A DNA stretch of 64,000 nucleotides from Chersky-840 sp963794615 (GTDB lineage Bacteria; Actinomycetota; Acidimicrobiia; Acidimicrobiales; UBA8190). Within the stretch, counting starts at the first letter, position 1. Each line of letters opens with the position of its first letter. The stretch spans positions 1 to 64,000 of the forward strand of contig CAWCEP010000015.1 in the NCBI GenBank assembly GCA_963794615.1. The letters run 5' to 3'. Below are positions 1 through 8,288 of the stretch, piece after piece. The translations under genes were made by a program, and so were the position numbers. The notes beneath the pieces were generated by a model, which worked only from the letters and a program-made list of their open reading frames with translations, was not told where the DNA came from and made no database searches.

Positions 1-16
1 TCCGGGGACCCTGCAC

Positions 17-691
17 ATGGAAGGCGGGAATCCCCCGCCTCCCGGGAATCCCCCGCCACCGGGTGGGTACCCGCCCGCTCCCCCCGGGGGTTACCCGCCC
101 CCCGGTGGAAGTGTTCCGCCTCCAGGGGGCTACCCGCCCGTGCCGCCCGGCGGCTACCCGCCCGTGCCGCCTGGTGGTTACCCGCCCGCGCCACCTGGTG
201 GTTACCCCGGGGCGTATCCGCCCGGGGGAGGGTGGGTGCCGGCCCCCGATCCGTACGCACCGCAGGGTGTCCTTGCCGACTGGGCTCAGCGCGCCCTCGG
301 CTTGATCATCGACTGGGGGCTCACCCTCGTCGTCGTGCTCCCCCTCATCGTGCTCGGGTACGCGGTGAACGGTGCCTTCAGGCTCCTCGCCGATGCAGCG
401 GGGATCGTGATCGCCATTCTCTTTGCCGTGCAGGTGGGCCAGACCGGGCAGTCGCCGGGGATGCGAACCATCGGGCTCAAGTGCATCAACCAGACCACGG
501 GACAGCCGGTCGGGCCCGGCCTCGGCGTCGTGCGCGCCATCGCCCACATCGTGGACAGCATCATCTGCTACATCGGTTGGCTCTTTCCCCTCTGGGACAA
601 GAGCCGACAGACCCTCGCCGACAAGATCATGAGCACCGTCGTCGTCCGGGTCCCACCCCAGAAATTCAGTTTGACCCCGCCGGGGTCGTGA
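17..691 (+). CDS. RDD family membrane protein with Pro/Gly-rich N-terminus
   Basis: A 224-residue protein. The first ~80 residues are a low-complexity cytoplasmic-type tail built from PPGGYPP-like repeats. From about residue 85 an RDD domain follows, with an Arg-Ala-Leu-Gly-Leu-Ile-Ile-Asp start and three hydrophobic segments near residues 92-116, 122-141 and 175-195. It ends with the typical DKSRQTLADK stretch after the last helix. RDD proteins are small polytopic membrane proteins of mostly unknown function; some are linked to ion or solute movement, and nothing here narrows that. Its stop overlaps the GTG start of the DUF2752 gene by four bases (GTGA), so the two are translationally coupled. 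Only 16 bases lie upstream, so the true start could be outside the window. Confidence 0.85.
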   Translation: MEGGNPPPPGNPPPPGGYPPAPPGGYPPPGGSVPPPGGYPPVPPGGYPPVPPGGYPPAPPGGYPGAYPPGGGWVPAPDPYAPQGVLADWAQRALGLIIDWGLTLVVVLPLIVLGYAVNGAFRLLADAAGIVIAILFAVQVGQTGQSPGMRTIGLKCINQTTGQPVGPGLGVVRAIAHIVDSIICYIGWLFPLWDKSRQTLADKIMSTVVVRVPPQKFSLTPPGS

Positions 692-1050
692 ACGCGCTCG
701 CACCCTACGAGATCGAAGTCCGTCGGGTCCGGAAACCGGCGGCGATATTCCTGGCCGGCGGGCTCGTGGCGGCCCACCTCCCCGCCGGCGTCGGGCTTCC
801 CTGCCCGTTGCGCACCCTCACCGGCGTGCCCTGCCCGTTCTGCGGTGTGACGACGTCGGTCCGCGACACGCTCGGGGGTCGTGTCCGGGCCGGACTGGGC
901 GTGGCGCCCCTCGGACTGCTCCTCGTTGTGGTCGCCATTGCCGCCGTCCTGCGGCTGGGGCCGGGGAACGTGCGGATCCTGCGTCCGATCCTGATCGCCG
1001 CGGTCGTGGCGGAGTGGTGCTTCGAGCTGTTTCGCTACCACGTCATCTGA
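688..1050 (+). CDS. DUF2752 family membrane protein
   Basis: A 120-residue protein starting at a GTG that overlaps the RDD stop codon. It carries the DUF2752 hallmark, two CP motifs around a short loop (LPCPLRTLTGVPCPFCG, about residues 36-52), followed by Thr-Thr-Ser and a hydrophobic helix near residues 71-88. The Cys pairs could bind metal or form disulfides, but the family has no established function. DUF2752 genes often sit beside RDD or other small membrane-protein genes, as here. Longer upstream in-frame extensions lie inside the RDD gene and lack family features, so the coupled GTG was chosen. Confidence 0.8.
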   Translation: MNALAPYEIEVRRVRKPAAIFLAGGLVAAHLPAGVGLPCPLRTLTGVPCPFCGVTTSVRDTLGGRVRAGLGVAPLGLLLVVVAIAAVLRLGPGNVRILRPILIAAVVAEWCFELFRYHVI

Positions 1051-1150
1051 CCGGCTGATCAGCTGACCGTCCCCATCGCCGCGGCTCCGCTCTTGGCGGG
1101 TCGGCGCTCGGCCGGCACGATGCCGAACCCCGGGTGCCTGCCACCGGACG

Positions 1151-1184
1151 CGCAAGAGGGCGGACCGAAGTCCACCCTCTTGCG
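1151..1184. terminator. Strong hairpin between convergent genes, probable bidirectional terminator
   Basis: A stem of ten base pairs (cgcaagaggg with ccctcttgcg), one mismatch, then four more pairs (ggac/gtcc) closed by a cgaa loop. It lies 100 bases after the DUF2752 stop and about 50 bases after the stop of the convergent secreted-protein gene. There is no long T tract, which is common for terminators in very GC-rich actinobacteria. The role is inferred from structure and position. Confidence 0.55.
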
Positions 1185-1235
1185 ACCGACTTGGAGCTCC
1201 CCGCAGCATGCGGAGAGCGCGGCGTGGCAGTTGTT

Positions 1236-1826
1236 TTAGATGCTGCCGGTGCTCTGCGACGCGTCGATCTGCAGCGACGAGATGCTTCCGCTGCACGTCG
1301 CAATGGTGTTCGAGCTCGCCTGGGTCAGGTAGACCCCGAGCGACCCGGTCCCGGCGTAGGAACCGCCGACACCAAAGCTGCCGGTGAACCCAACCTCGCC
1401 CAGAGCGTTGACTGCGGGGTGCAGACCGGCGACGGTGAACTTCGAGGGCTTCTCGCCGACCCAGTTGACCTTGACCTTGACGGCAATCGTCGACGAGTTG
1501 GCGTCAAAGCTGTTGCAGGTACCGGCGTTCTGTCCCTTCGCAACCTTGGTCTTGATGGGCTTGACGGCGACAGACGACGCCACACCGACGGGCGTCCCAC
1601 CCGAGCAGTGACCCAGGGTTGCGGAGACCGTCGTGACTTCCTTCTTCACGCCCGGGGTCCCGGCCGAGCTCAGAGGCGGGCTGAAGTTGATGGTGCCCCC
1701 GAAGGTACACACCGTCGTACCGGCCCCCGTCACCTTCTTGGCGAAAGCGGTGCCCTCGAGCAACGCCATGCTGGCGACCGGCAGCATGACTGCAGTCAAT
1801 ACCAGCAATGTTTTCCTCATTCTCAT
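1236..1826 (-). CDS. Secreted protein of unknown family
   Basis: A 196-residue protein. The ATG at 1826 follows GGAGGGGAAC, a good ribosome site; an open frame extends further upstream but without signal features. Residues 1-28 form a signal peptide (MRMRK, a hydrophobic core, then AFA before KKV), so the mature protein is probably exported. The mature part is Ser/Thr/Gly-rich, beta-strand-like, and has four cysteines that could pair outside the cell. I do not recognise the family. It stands alone, convergent with the RDD/DUF2752 pair. A pair of perfect palindromes about 100 bases upstream is its most likely control region. Confidence 0.7.
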   Translation of the reverse strand: MRMRKTLLVLTAVMLPVASMALLEGTAFAKKVTGAGTTVCTFGGTINFSPPLSSAGTPGVKKEVTTVSATLGHCSGGTPVGVASSVAVKPIKTKVAKGQNAGTCNSFDANSSTIAVKVKVNWVGEKPSKFTVAGLHPAVNALGEVGFTGSFGVGGSYAGTGSLGVYLTQASSNTIATCSGSISSLQIDASQSTGSI

Positions 1827-1928
1827 GTTCCCCTCCGTATGGTCATTGGCCCCATAGCCAGTGCCGGGCTGCGCCCGTCCATCGGCTGTCATCTTGACAA
1901 CGGCAGCCCAAAAGCGACTCCGAGAAAG

Positions 1929-1959
1929 CACCTAGGTGATGCCGCAAACCACCTAGGTG
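1929..1959. promoter_or_regulatory. Twin CACCTAGGTG palindromes, candidate operator
   Basis: Two identical 10-base perfect palindromes, CACCTAGGTG, at 1929-1938 and 1950-1959. Their centres are 21 bases apart, two helical turns. They lie about 103-133 bases upstream of the secreted-protein start codon. CTAG-centred words are rare in GC-rich bacterial DNA, which makes two copies on one DNA face a good candidate for a cooperative dimeric regulator site. The regulator is unknown. Confidence 0.45.
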
Positions 1960-2053
1960 ATCTTTCGCTGTGCACGGGGAGCGGAATCCCTCATGATGGG
2001 GCGAGCAGTACCCTCAGGTTGGTCAATTTGGACACACGAGGTTGTCGTCGGGA

Positions 2054-2086
2054 GGGTGTGGGCGTCCCGCATGTGCGCCCACACCC
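2054..2086 (-). terminator. Perfect 11-bp inverted repeat downstream of the adh operon
   Basis: The arms gggtgtgggcg (2054-2064) and cgcccacaccc (2076-2086) pair perfectly around an 11-base loop. It lies about 170 bases beyond the stop of the minus-strand alcohol dehydrogenase, the last gene of its operon, so a terminator or mRNA 3' end is plausible. No T run follows. A smaller GGGC/GCCC hairpin lies nearer the stop, around 2224-2235. I see no gene in the non-coding stretch 1960-2254; a T7 run sits at 2115-2121. Confidence 0.35.
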
Positions 2087-2254
2087 GCCCTGACGCGTCC
2101 ACGACGTTGGCGCGTTTTTTTCGTCCGTATGCACGACGCATGAGACGCCGCACTCGTGGAGCGCGCGCCTACCCGCAGATGTCGGCCCGCATTCGTCTAC
2201 ACGAGGATGCGCGTGTATCAGAGGGCAAGAGCCCGACTGATTCGCCGATGGCGC

Positions 2255-3358
2255 CTAGAGGGTGAGCACCCCACGGGCCAGCTTGCCGGCATGCATGTCC
2301 TCCACGATCTCGCGGAAGCCCTCGAGGGGTCGGGTCTCGGTCACGAGCTCGTCGAGCATGAGCTTGCCGCTCAGGTAGAGCTCCACCATGAGGGGAATGT
2401 CGTGGTGGGGGCGAGAGGCGCCGTAGCGGCATCCGATCAGTCCCCGGTCGACATAGGCGAGGTTGTTGATGTCCACGCTCACCTCGCTGCCCCGGGGCGG
2501 GACGCCGATGGCGACGGCGGTGCCTCCCCAGTCGAGCGCGTCGATGGCGTTGCGAAGCACGGCGGGGTGACCCACGCAGTCGAAGGCCCACGTGACACCG
2601 CCGGGCCCGAGCGCCCGGGCCATCGACTTGGGACCGTGGGGGACGATCTTCTTGATCTCCTCCACGGCGTCGGCCTTCGAGGCGTCGATGAAGTGGGTGG
2701 CCCCGAACTGCATGGCGAGGTCCTCTTTCGAGGCCATGGTGTCGACGGCCACGATGCGGCTGGCAGCCGACAGCCGGAGCGCCTGGATCACGTTCAGCCC
2801 CACGCCCCCCACGCCGAAGACGGCCGAGGTCTCGCCCGGGGCGACCTTGGCCCGGTTGAGGACGGAGCCCACGCCGGTGAGCACCCCGCAGCCGATGAGA
2901 CACGCTGAGGTGAAGGGCACGTCCTTGGAGATGGGGACGGCCTGGACCTCCTGGATGATCGTGAACTCGGCGAACACCGACGCGGCGGCGAAATTCGACG
3001 CCGGCTCGCCGTCGTAGGTGAAGGGGGTCGACACGTTGCCCAGGCTGCGGATGCACATGGTGGGGTGGCCGGTGTTGCAGGCCCGGCACGTCCCGCAGCT
3101 GGCCAGGGTGGCGACGACGACGTGGTCCCCGGGCTTGACCGAGCGCACCGACGATCCCACCGAGTCGACGATGCCGGCCCCCTCGTGGCCGAGGACCGAC
3201 GGTGCCTTCCAGGGGATGGTGCCGTCGAGCACCGACAGGTCGGAGTGGCACACCCCGGCCGCGACGATCTTCACCTTCACCTCGGTGGGCCCCGGCTCGG
3301 CGATGCCGAGCTTGTCGGTGACCTCGGCGTCCTCGCCGGTGTAGACGATCCCTCGCAT
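2255..3358 (-). CDS. Zinc-dependent alcohol dehydrogenase (MDR family)
   Basis: A 367-residue medium-chain dehydrogenase. It has the catalytic-zinc ligands Cys37 (GVCHSD), His58-Glu59 (GHEG) and Cys157. The structural-zinc cysteines are C88, C91, C94 and C102, and the NAD(P)-binding GVGGVG motif lies at about 182-187. Length and motifs fit the class III-like zinc alcohol dehydrogenases found in actinobacterial lipid and steroid gene clusters. The ATG overlaps the upstream ligase stop by one base (TGATG), so it is the last gene of the fadE30-ipdF-fadD3 operon. It could oxidise or reduce an alcohol or aldehyde intermediate of ring breakdown, but the substrate cannot be read from sequence. Confidence 0.88.
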   Translation of the reverse strand: MRGIVYTGEDAEVTDKLGIAEPGPTEVKVKIVAAGVCHSDLSVLDGTIPWKAPSVLGHEGAGIVDSVGSSVRSVKPGDHVVVATLASCGTCRACNTGHPTMCIRSLGNVSTPFTYDGEPASNFAAASVFAEFTIIQEVQAVPISKDVPFTSACLIGCGVLTGVGSVLNRAKVAPGETSAVFGVGGVGLNVIQALRLSAASRIVAVDTMASKEDLAMQFGATHFIDASKADAVEEIKKIVPHGPKSMARALGPGGVTWAFDCVGHPAVLRNAIDALDWGGTAVAIGVPPRGSEVSVDINNLAYVDRGLIGCRYGASRPHHDIPLMVELYLSGKLMLDELVTETRPLEGFREIVEDMHAGKLARGVLTL

Positions 3359-5076
3359 CAGGCTCCCTTCACAGGTCGCTGCGCGAAACGCTCGCGCAGC
3401 TCGGTCTTGAGCACCTTGCCGCTGGCATTGGTGGGCAGGGCGTCGATCAATTCGACGTGGCGGGGCACCTTGTAATTGGCCATCTGGTCCCGGGACCACG
3501 CCAGGAGCTCGTCGCCCAGGGCGGCGAGGTCGGTGCCGGGCCGGGCCACGACAAAGGCCACGCCCACCTCGCCCATGCGCCCGTCGGGCACGCCGATCAC
3601 CGCCGCCTGGGCCACGCCGGGATGACGGAGCAGGGCGCCCTCGATCTCGGCCGGATAGGCGTTGAAGCCCCCCACGATGAACATGTCCTTCTTGCGGTCG
3701 GTGATCCGGACGTTGCCGGCGTCGTCCATGACCCCGATGTCGCCGGTGTGCAACCACCCCTCGGCGTCGATGGCCTCGGCCGTGGCGTCGGGGTCCTCGA
3801 AGTAGCCGGCCACCACCGTGTAGCCCCGCACCACGATCTCACCCGGCTCGCCCCGGACCAATTCGGTCCCCTTGTCGTCGACGACGCGCACCTCCAGGCC
3901 GGGGATGGCACGGCCGGAGGTCGACGCGATGGTCTGCGGGTCGTCGCCGCGCCGGCACATGGTGACGGTCCCGGTGGACTCGGTGAGCCCGTAGGCGGTG
4001 AGGACGGTGGAGAAGGTGAGCTCGCTGCGCATGCGCTGGACGAGCTCGACCGGGACCACGGCCGCGCCCGTGACGGCCAGGCGGAGGCTGGAGAGGTCGT
4101 AGTCGTCGCGGCGGGGGTGGTCGAGGATCGACTGGTAGAGGGTGGGCGGGCCCGGGAGGACCGTGATCCGCTCCTTGGCCACCGTGGCGAGGACCTTGTC
4201 CACGTCGAAGACGGGCTCGGGGACGATGGTGGCCCCTTGCATGAGGCAGGCCAGGATGCCCGCCTTGTAGCCGAAGGTGTGGAAGAACGGGTTCACGACG
4301 AGGTAGCGGTCCCCCTCGGCCAACCCCACGATCGACGCCCACGTGGCAAAGGTGCGCAGCGTCTGGGCGTGCGTCGTCATCGCCCCCTTGGGACGGCCCG
4401 TGGTGCCCGAGGTGAAGATGACATCGGAGAGGTCGTCGCCGGTCACGCCCTGCCAGCGGGCCCGCTCGGCACGCACGTCGACGGGGGAACCGACCACACC
4501 CTCGTCGCACTCGACGACCCCCTCGGCGCCGGCCAAGAATTCGTGCCAGCCGAAGATGGGGACCTCGTCGGTCGTCGTCACCTCGCTCGTGGTGCCCTCG
4601 TCGTCACGAAGCAGGACGATGCGTTCGAGGTGGGGGACGTCCTCCTCCTCGAGCATGGCCGGGTAGTCGATGCCGAGGAAGCCGCGCACGGTGAACAGGG
4701 CGCGGGCCCGCGACCGGGTGAGCACGTAGGCGGCCTCGGGGCCCTTGAAGCGGGTGTTGAGCGGGACCAGGGCGGCGCCCGCTCCCACCAGGCCCAGCGC
4801 GGCGACGATCCACTCGGCCATGTTGGGAGCCCACAGGGCCACCCGGTCGCCGGGGTGGATGCCCGCGGCGATGGCCGCGCCGGTCACGCCCAGGGCGTCG
4901 CGTTCGAGCTGCGCGAAGGTCAGCCTGACGTCGCCGTCGACGACGGCCTCGACGTCTCCGAAGCGGGTGGCGGCGGCGGCCACCAGACCCGGGATCGATC
5001 CCCACCGGAGGTCGCCGCGGGGATCTTCGACCTCGGCCCCAGCACCTGGCATCGGCTCCCCCCGTGCATCTGACAC
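3358..5076 (-). CDS. fadD3: FadD3-like acyl-CoA ligase (steroid C/D-ring propanoate)
   Basis: A 572-residue ANL-superfamily ligase. The P-loop TSGTTGRPKG is at about 222-231, followed by the YGLTESTG region, the adenylate-binding GWLHTGD and DRKKDMFIVGGFN, and a C-terminal catalytic Lys in NASGKVLK. It forms an acyl-adenylate and then the CoA thioester. Its neighbours resemble mycobacterial IpdF and FadE30, and fadD3 sits beside those genes in Mycobacterium. That points to activation of the indane-propanoate (HIP-type) acid left after sterol A/B-ring removal. The specificity is inferred from context; the ligase fold is certain. The N-terminus is some 20 residues longer than usual, so a later start is possible. 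Confidence 0.85.
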   Translation of the reverse strand: MSDARGEPMPGAGAEVEDPRGDLRWGSIPGLVAAAATRFGDVEAVVDGDVRLTFAQLERDALGVTGAAIAAGIHPGDRVALWAPNMAEWIVAALGLVGAGAALVPLNTRFKGPEAAYVLTRSRARALFTVRGFLGIDYPAMLEEEDVPHLERIVLLRDDEGTTSEVTTTDEVPIFGWHEFLAGAEGVVECDEGVVGSPVDVRAERARWQGVTGDDLSDVIFTSGTTGRPKGAMTTHAQTLRTFATWASIVGLAEGDRYLVVNPFFHTFGYKAGILACLMQGATIVPEPVFDVDKVLATVAKERITVLPGPPTLYQSILDHPRRDDYDLSSLRLAVTGAAVVPVELVQRMRSELTFSTVLTAYGLTESTGTVTMCRRGDDPQTIASTSGRAIPGLEVRVVDDKGTELVRGEPGEIVVRGYTVVAGYFEDPDATAEAIDAEGWLHTGDIGVMDDAGNVRITDRKKDMFIVGGFNAYPAEIEGALLRHPGVAQAAVIGVPDGRMGEVGVAFVVARPGTDLAALGDELLAWSRDQMANYKVPRHVELIDALPTNASGKVLKTELRERFAQRPVKGA

Positions 5077-5146
5077 GGCGTCAGGCTATCCAACCCGGCG
5101 CGGCCGCTCGGCCGGCCTCGGCTCGCACCGACACCGTCGACGGCGC

Positions 5147-5974
5147 TCAGGGGTGCTGGCTCGAGACCGACACGATCTCGCCGCTCATGTACGACGAGTA
5201 GTCGCTGGCCAGGAAGACCATGACGTTGGCGACCTCCCACGTCTCGGCGGAACGGCCGAAGAGCTCGGCTTGGCGGAGGCGCTCGAGCTCGTCGTCGGGG
5301 AAGACCCGGTTCAAGAAGGGGTGCAGGGCCAGGCTGGGCGCCACCGCGTTGACCCGGACGCCGTGGGCGGCGGCCTCCACCGCCGCGCACCGGGTGAGGG
5401 CCATGACCCCGGCCTTGGCCGCGGCGTAGTGGGCCTGGTCGGCCTGGGCGCGCCAGCCGAGCACCGACGAGTTGTTCACGATCACCCCACTCCCCTGCCC
5501 GTACATGTGGCGGAGCTCGGCCCGCATGCAGCGGAAGGTGCCGGTCAGGGTGATGTCGAGCACCGTCGACCATTGCTCGTCGGTCATGTCCACGATGGCG
5601 GCGTTGCCCCCCAGGCCGGCGTTGTTGATGGCGACGTCGATGCGGCCGTGCTCGGCCACCACCGTGTCGTAGAGGCGCTGCACCTGGTCCTCCACCGTCA
5701 CGTTGCACGGCACCGCCAGGGGCTTGGTCCCCGTCACCTCGGCCAGGGCGTCGGCCGCCTCGCCCAATCGCCGTTCGTGGGCGTCGGAGATCACCACCAC
5801 CGCTCCCTCTTCGACGCAGCGCTTGGCGGCGGAGAAGCCGATGCCGGTGCCGGCCGCGGCCGTGACGACCACTACCTTGCCGGCCAGCAGGGCGTGGGGA
5901 GCGGGGGGCTGCGGTGCGGAAGACGCAGACGCGGAAGACGGTGGTGCGGAAGACGGTGGTTCGGCCGAGGTCAC
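5147..5974 (-). CDS. ipdF: IpdF-like short-chain dehydrogenase/reductase
   Basis: A 275-residue SDR. The GTG start overlaps the upstream acyl-CoA dehydrogenase stop by four bases. Residues 1-27 are a Ser/Ala/Pro-rich tail encoded by degenerate repeats and are unlikely to be part of the fold. The nucleotide-binding motif AAAGTGIG, NNAG, the catalytic Ser in NNSSVLGW and YAAAK are all present, and the protein ends in VSVSSQHP. The run after the nucleotide motif, the SVLGWRAQ segment and the C-terminus closely resemble mycobacterial IpdF (Rv3559c as I recall it). That enzyme acts on the 5-hydroxy intermediate of the steroid C/D-ring indane acid. Assignment is by remembered similarity plus operon context, not by a search. 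Confidence 0.88.
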   Translation of the reverse strand: MTSAEPPSSAPPSSASASSAPQPPAPHALLAGKVVVVTAAAGTGIGFSAAKRCVEEGAVVVISDAHERRLGEAADALAEVTGTKPLAVPCNVTVEDQVQRLYDTVVAEHGRIDVAINNAGLGGNAAIVDMTDEQWSTVLDITLTGTFRCMRAELRHMYGQGSGVIVNNSSVLGWRAQADQAHYAAAKAGVMALTRCAAVEAAAHGVRVNAVAPSLALHPFLNRVFPDDELERLRQAELFGRSAETWEVANVMVFLASDYSSYMSGEIVSVSSQHP

Positions 5975-7182
5975 GAGCTGGAGGCTCCTTTCGGAGGGGT
6001 GGCGACCTTGGGCTCGGGGGGGAGCCCGAGGACGCGCTCGCCGATGATGTTGCGCTGGATCTCGTTGGACCCGCCGTAGATGGTGTCGGCCCGGCTGAAG
6101 AGGAAGATGCGTTGGAAGTCGCTGAGCTCGTAGGGCAGGAACTCGGCCACCTCGGCGTGCATGCCGAGGACGTCCATGGCCAGCTCACCGAGATCGCGAT
6201 GCCAGGTGGCCCAGAAGAGCTTGGAGATCGAGGCCTGGGGCGGGGCCACCGGGCCGTCCAACCCGTTGAGTGATCGGAGGGTGTTGAGACGGAGGATGTA
6301 GAGGCGGATCCACACTTCGGCCAGTCGTTGGCGGATCACCTTGTTGGTGGTGGTCCCGTTCTTGTGGGCGACCTCGAGGAGGTGGTCGAGCTCCTTGCGG
6401 AATCCCACGATGTCGCCGAGGAGCCCCACGCCCCGCTCGAAGGCGAGGGTGGCGAGCGCCACGCGCCATCCGTCGTTGACCTCCCCCACCAAGAGATCGG
6501 CGTCGGTGTGGGCCCGGTCGAAGAACACCTCGTTGAACTCGGCGGTCCCCGTGATCTGCTTGATGGGCCTGACCTCGACGCCGGGCTGGTCCATGGGGAC
6601 GAGAAGGTAGGAGAGCCCCTTGTGGCGGGGGGCGTCGGGATCGGTGCGACAGACGACGAAGCACCAGTCGGCCCACTGGGCGTAGGAGGTCCACACCTTC
6701 TGGCCGGTGATGACCCACTCGTCTCCGTCGAGGATGGCCTTGGTCTGGACGTTGGCGAGGTCGGAGCCGGCGTCGGGCTCGGAGTAACCCTGGCACCACA
6801 GCTCGAGACCCCAGCGGATGGGGTTGAGGAACCGGTTCTTCTGCTTTTCGGTGCCGTAGGCGATGAGGGTGGGGCCCAGGAGGCCCTCACCCATGACGTT
6901 CACCCGGGCGGGGGCGTCGGCCCGGACGTACTCCTCGTTCCAGATGACCTGCTGCGACATCGACGCGCCCCGACCCCCGAACTCGGTGGGCCAACCGACA
7001 CAGGTCCAGCCGTCCTCCCCGAGCTTGCGCTCCCAGGCGGTGCGGAGGCCCCGACCCTCGTGCTGGAGGCCGGCCCGGCCCAGGCCCCGGGCTTCGGCGA
7101 ATTCCCCAGTGAGGTTGGCCTCGAGCCAGGCCCGCGCCTCGGCGCGGAAGGCGGCGTCCTCGGGGCTGTCGTGAAGGTCCAT
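5971..7182 (-). CDS. fadE30: FadE30-like acyl-CoA dehydrogenase
   Basis: A 403-residue flavin-dependent acyl-CoA dehydrogenase with the full N-terminal, middle and C-terminal domains. Visible landmarks are WCQGYSEPDAGSDL in the FAD/substrate region, ITGTAEFNEVFF, and SRADTIYGGSNEIQRNI near the C-terminus. The pattern closely follows mycobacterial FadE30 (Rv3560c as recalled), which introduces a double bond into the steroid C/D-ring propanoyl-CoA side chain. It is the first gene of the minus-strand operon. The divergent 245-base region to msrB should hold its promoter, but I see no clear KstR2-type CAAGnnCTTG operator there. Confidence 0.88.
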   Translation of the reverse strand: MDLHDSPEDAAFRAEARAWLEANLTGEFAEARGLGRAGLQHEGRGLRTAWERKLGEDGWTCVGWPTEFGGRGASMSQQVIWNEEYVRADAPARVNVMGEGLLGPTLIAYGTEKQKNRFLNPIRWGLELWCQGYSEPDAGSDLANVQTKAILDGDEWVITGQKVWTSYAQWADWCFVVCRTDPDAPRHKGLSYLLVPMDQPGVEVRPIKQITGTAEFNEVFFDRAHTDADLLVGEVNDGWRVALATLAFERGVGLLGDIVGFRKELDHLLEVAHKNGTTTNKVIRQRLAEVWIRLYILRLNTLRSLNGLDGPVAPPQASISKLFWATWHRDLGELAMDVLGMHAEVAEFLPYELSDFQRIFLFSRADTIYGGSNEIQRNIIGERVLGLPPEPKVATPPKGASSS

Positions 7183-7427
7183 GGGGTGGGTGTTTCTGGC
7201 AAGCTCGCAGGCGGGAGCGGTTCCGGCGTGACGCTACCAAAGCGGTTCTGGGCCGCTCCGGAAGAGGGGCCGCGACCTGGGAACCCCCGCTCCGCCACGA
7301 CCAGGGAGACTGCGGCGAAATTGATCGGGAAGTCCAGGAACAGTTGTCCCCGGCCCGGCGTTTCCTAAGCATGGGATTACTTCAGAAGGTTTTCGGCATA
7401 TCCGCACCATCACCGAGGAGGACACAG

Positions 7428-7847
7428 GTGAGTTCAGAGACCGTCAAGCCAGAGATCGTCAAGACCGAGGACGAGTGGAAGGCCGAGCTCGACCCCGATC
7501 GCTACCACGTCCTGCGTGAGAAGGGCACCGAGCCGGCCTGGACCGGCGCGCTCCTCGACGTCCACGACCCCGGGCTGTTCCGGTGCGCGGCCTGTGGTGC
7601 CGAGCTGTTCCGGTCCGACGACAAGTTCGACTCGGGATCGGGGTGGCCGAGCTTCACCAAGGCCGTCGCCGACGGGGTCATCAACGAGCACGACGACAGC
7701 TCGTTCGGCATGCGCCGGACCGAGGTCACCTGCGCCAAGTGTGGCGGCCACCTGGGCCACGTCTTCCCCGACGGCCCCGCCCCCACCGGTCAGCGCTACT
7801 GCATCAACTCGCTGTCGCTCGAGTTCGAGCCCGGTTCGGAGCAGTAA
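7428..7847 (+). CDS. msrB: Peptide-methionine (R)-S-oxide reductase MsrB
   Basis: A 139-residue protein. The GTG at 7428 is preceded by GAGGAGGACACAG, a strong ribosome site. The frame is open further upstream, but that extension lacks MsrB features. It has both zinc-binding CxxC pairs (CAAC and CAKC), the GSGWPSF signature and the catalytic Cys in RYCINSLSLEF. It reduces the R-epimer of methionine sulfoxide in proteins using thioredoxin and is cytosolic. It is monocistronic; downstream lies a non-coding gap to 7977 with no obvious terminator. Confidence 0.95.
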   Translation: MSSETVKPEIVKTEDEWKAELDPDRYHVLREKGTEPAWTGALLDVHDPGLFRCAACGAELFRSDDKFDSGSGWPSFTKAVADGVINEHDDSSFGMRRTEVTCAKCGGHLGHVFPDGPAPTGQRYCINSLSLEFEPGSEQ

Positions 7848-7977
7848 CCGCGGGGCCACCAAGGTCGCCCGTTGCCGCTCACCGCGCCAGCCATTCTCTC
7901 CACCGCAGCCCTCTCACCTCCACGAAGGGCCTGCACCTGGCGGCGACTTCAAGAAAGACTGGCGACCCAATTGCCCA

Positions 7978-8142
7978 TCACTCGGCCACGAGCCGGGACT
8001 CGATCAGTTCGAACAGAGCGGCAACGCGTCCGGCCTCAGAGGCGCGTCCGGTGCGGAGCAGGGCGCGCTCGGCATCGGCACACACTTCGCATGCTTCGAA
8101 CGCCTCGCGCTTGGTGAGGACGACCGCAGTCGAGAAGCTCAC
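7978..8142 (-). CDS. Small CxxC protein at the end of the Tad operon
   Basis: A 54-residue hypothetical protein. The GTG at 8142 has a well-placed AAGGAGAACAA ribosome site, the main reason to believe it is a gene. The sequence is mostly helical, with a single Cys-x2-Cys pair (EACEVCADAERALL, about residues 15-28). It has too few cysteines for a WhiB protein and I know no family for it. It lies 146 bases downstream of ssb in the same direction and may share its transcript. Confidence 0.55.
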   Translation of the reverse strand: MSFSTAVVLTKREAFEACEVCADAERALLRTGRASEAGRVAALFELIESRLVAE

Positions 8143-8288
8143 TTGTTCTCCTTGGAATCTCAACAATGAATTCGCCCCGCGTCGCACTTTCTGCTTGCAC
8201 GTCATCGAACGAAATCGACAGGCAGCACCGCAAACCGACTGACCGGACTCGCAACGGCGATAGCCATCACGAGTCCGGGCCGAGTCGG

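Noticed and set aside
1957..2265. 102-codon open frame in the non-coding stretch before adh
   Set aside because: No ribosome site, no family pattern, Arg/Ala/Met-rich composition, and it overlaps the adh 3' end and the hairpin at 2054-2086.
7183..7427. KstR2 operator (CAAGnnCTTG) before the C/D-ring operon
   Set aside because: Looked for specifically between fadE30 and msrB; only single half-like words such as GCAAGCTCG are present.
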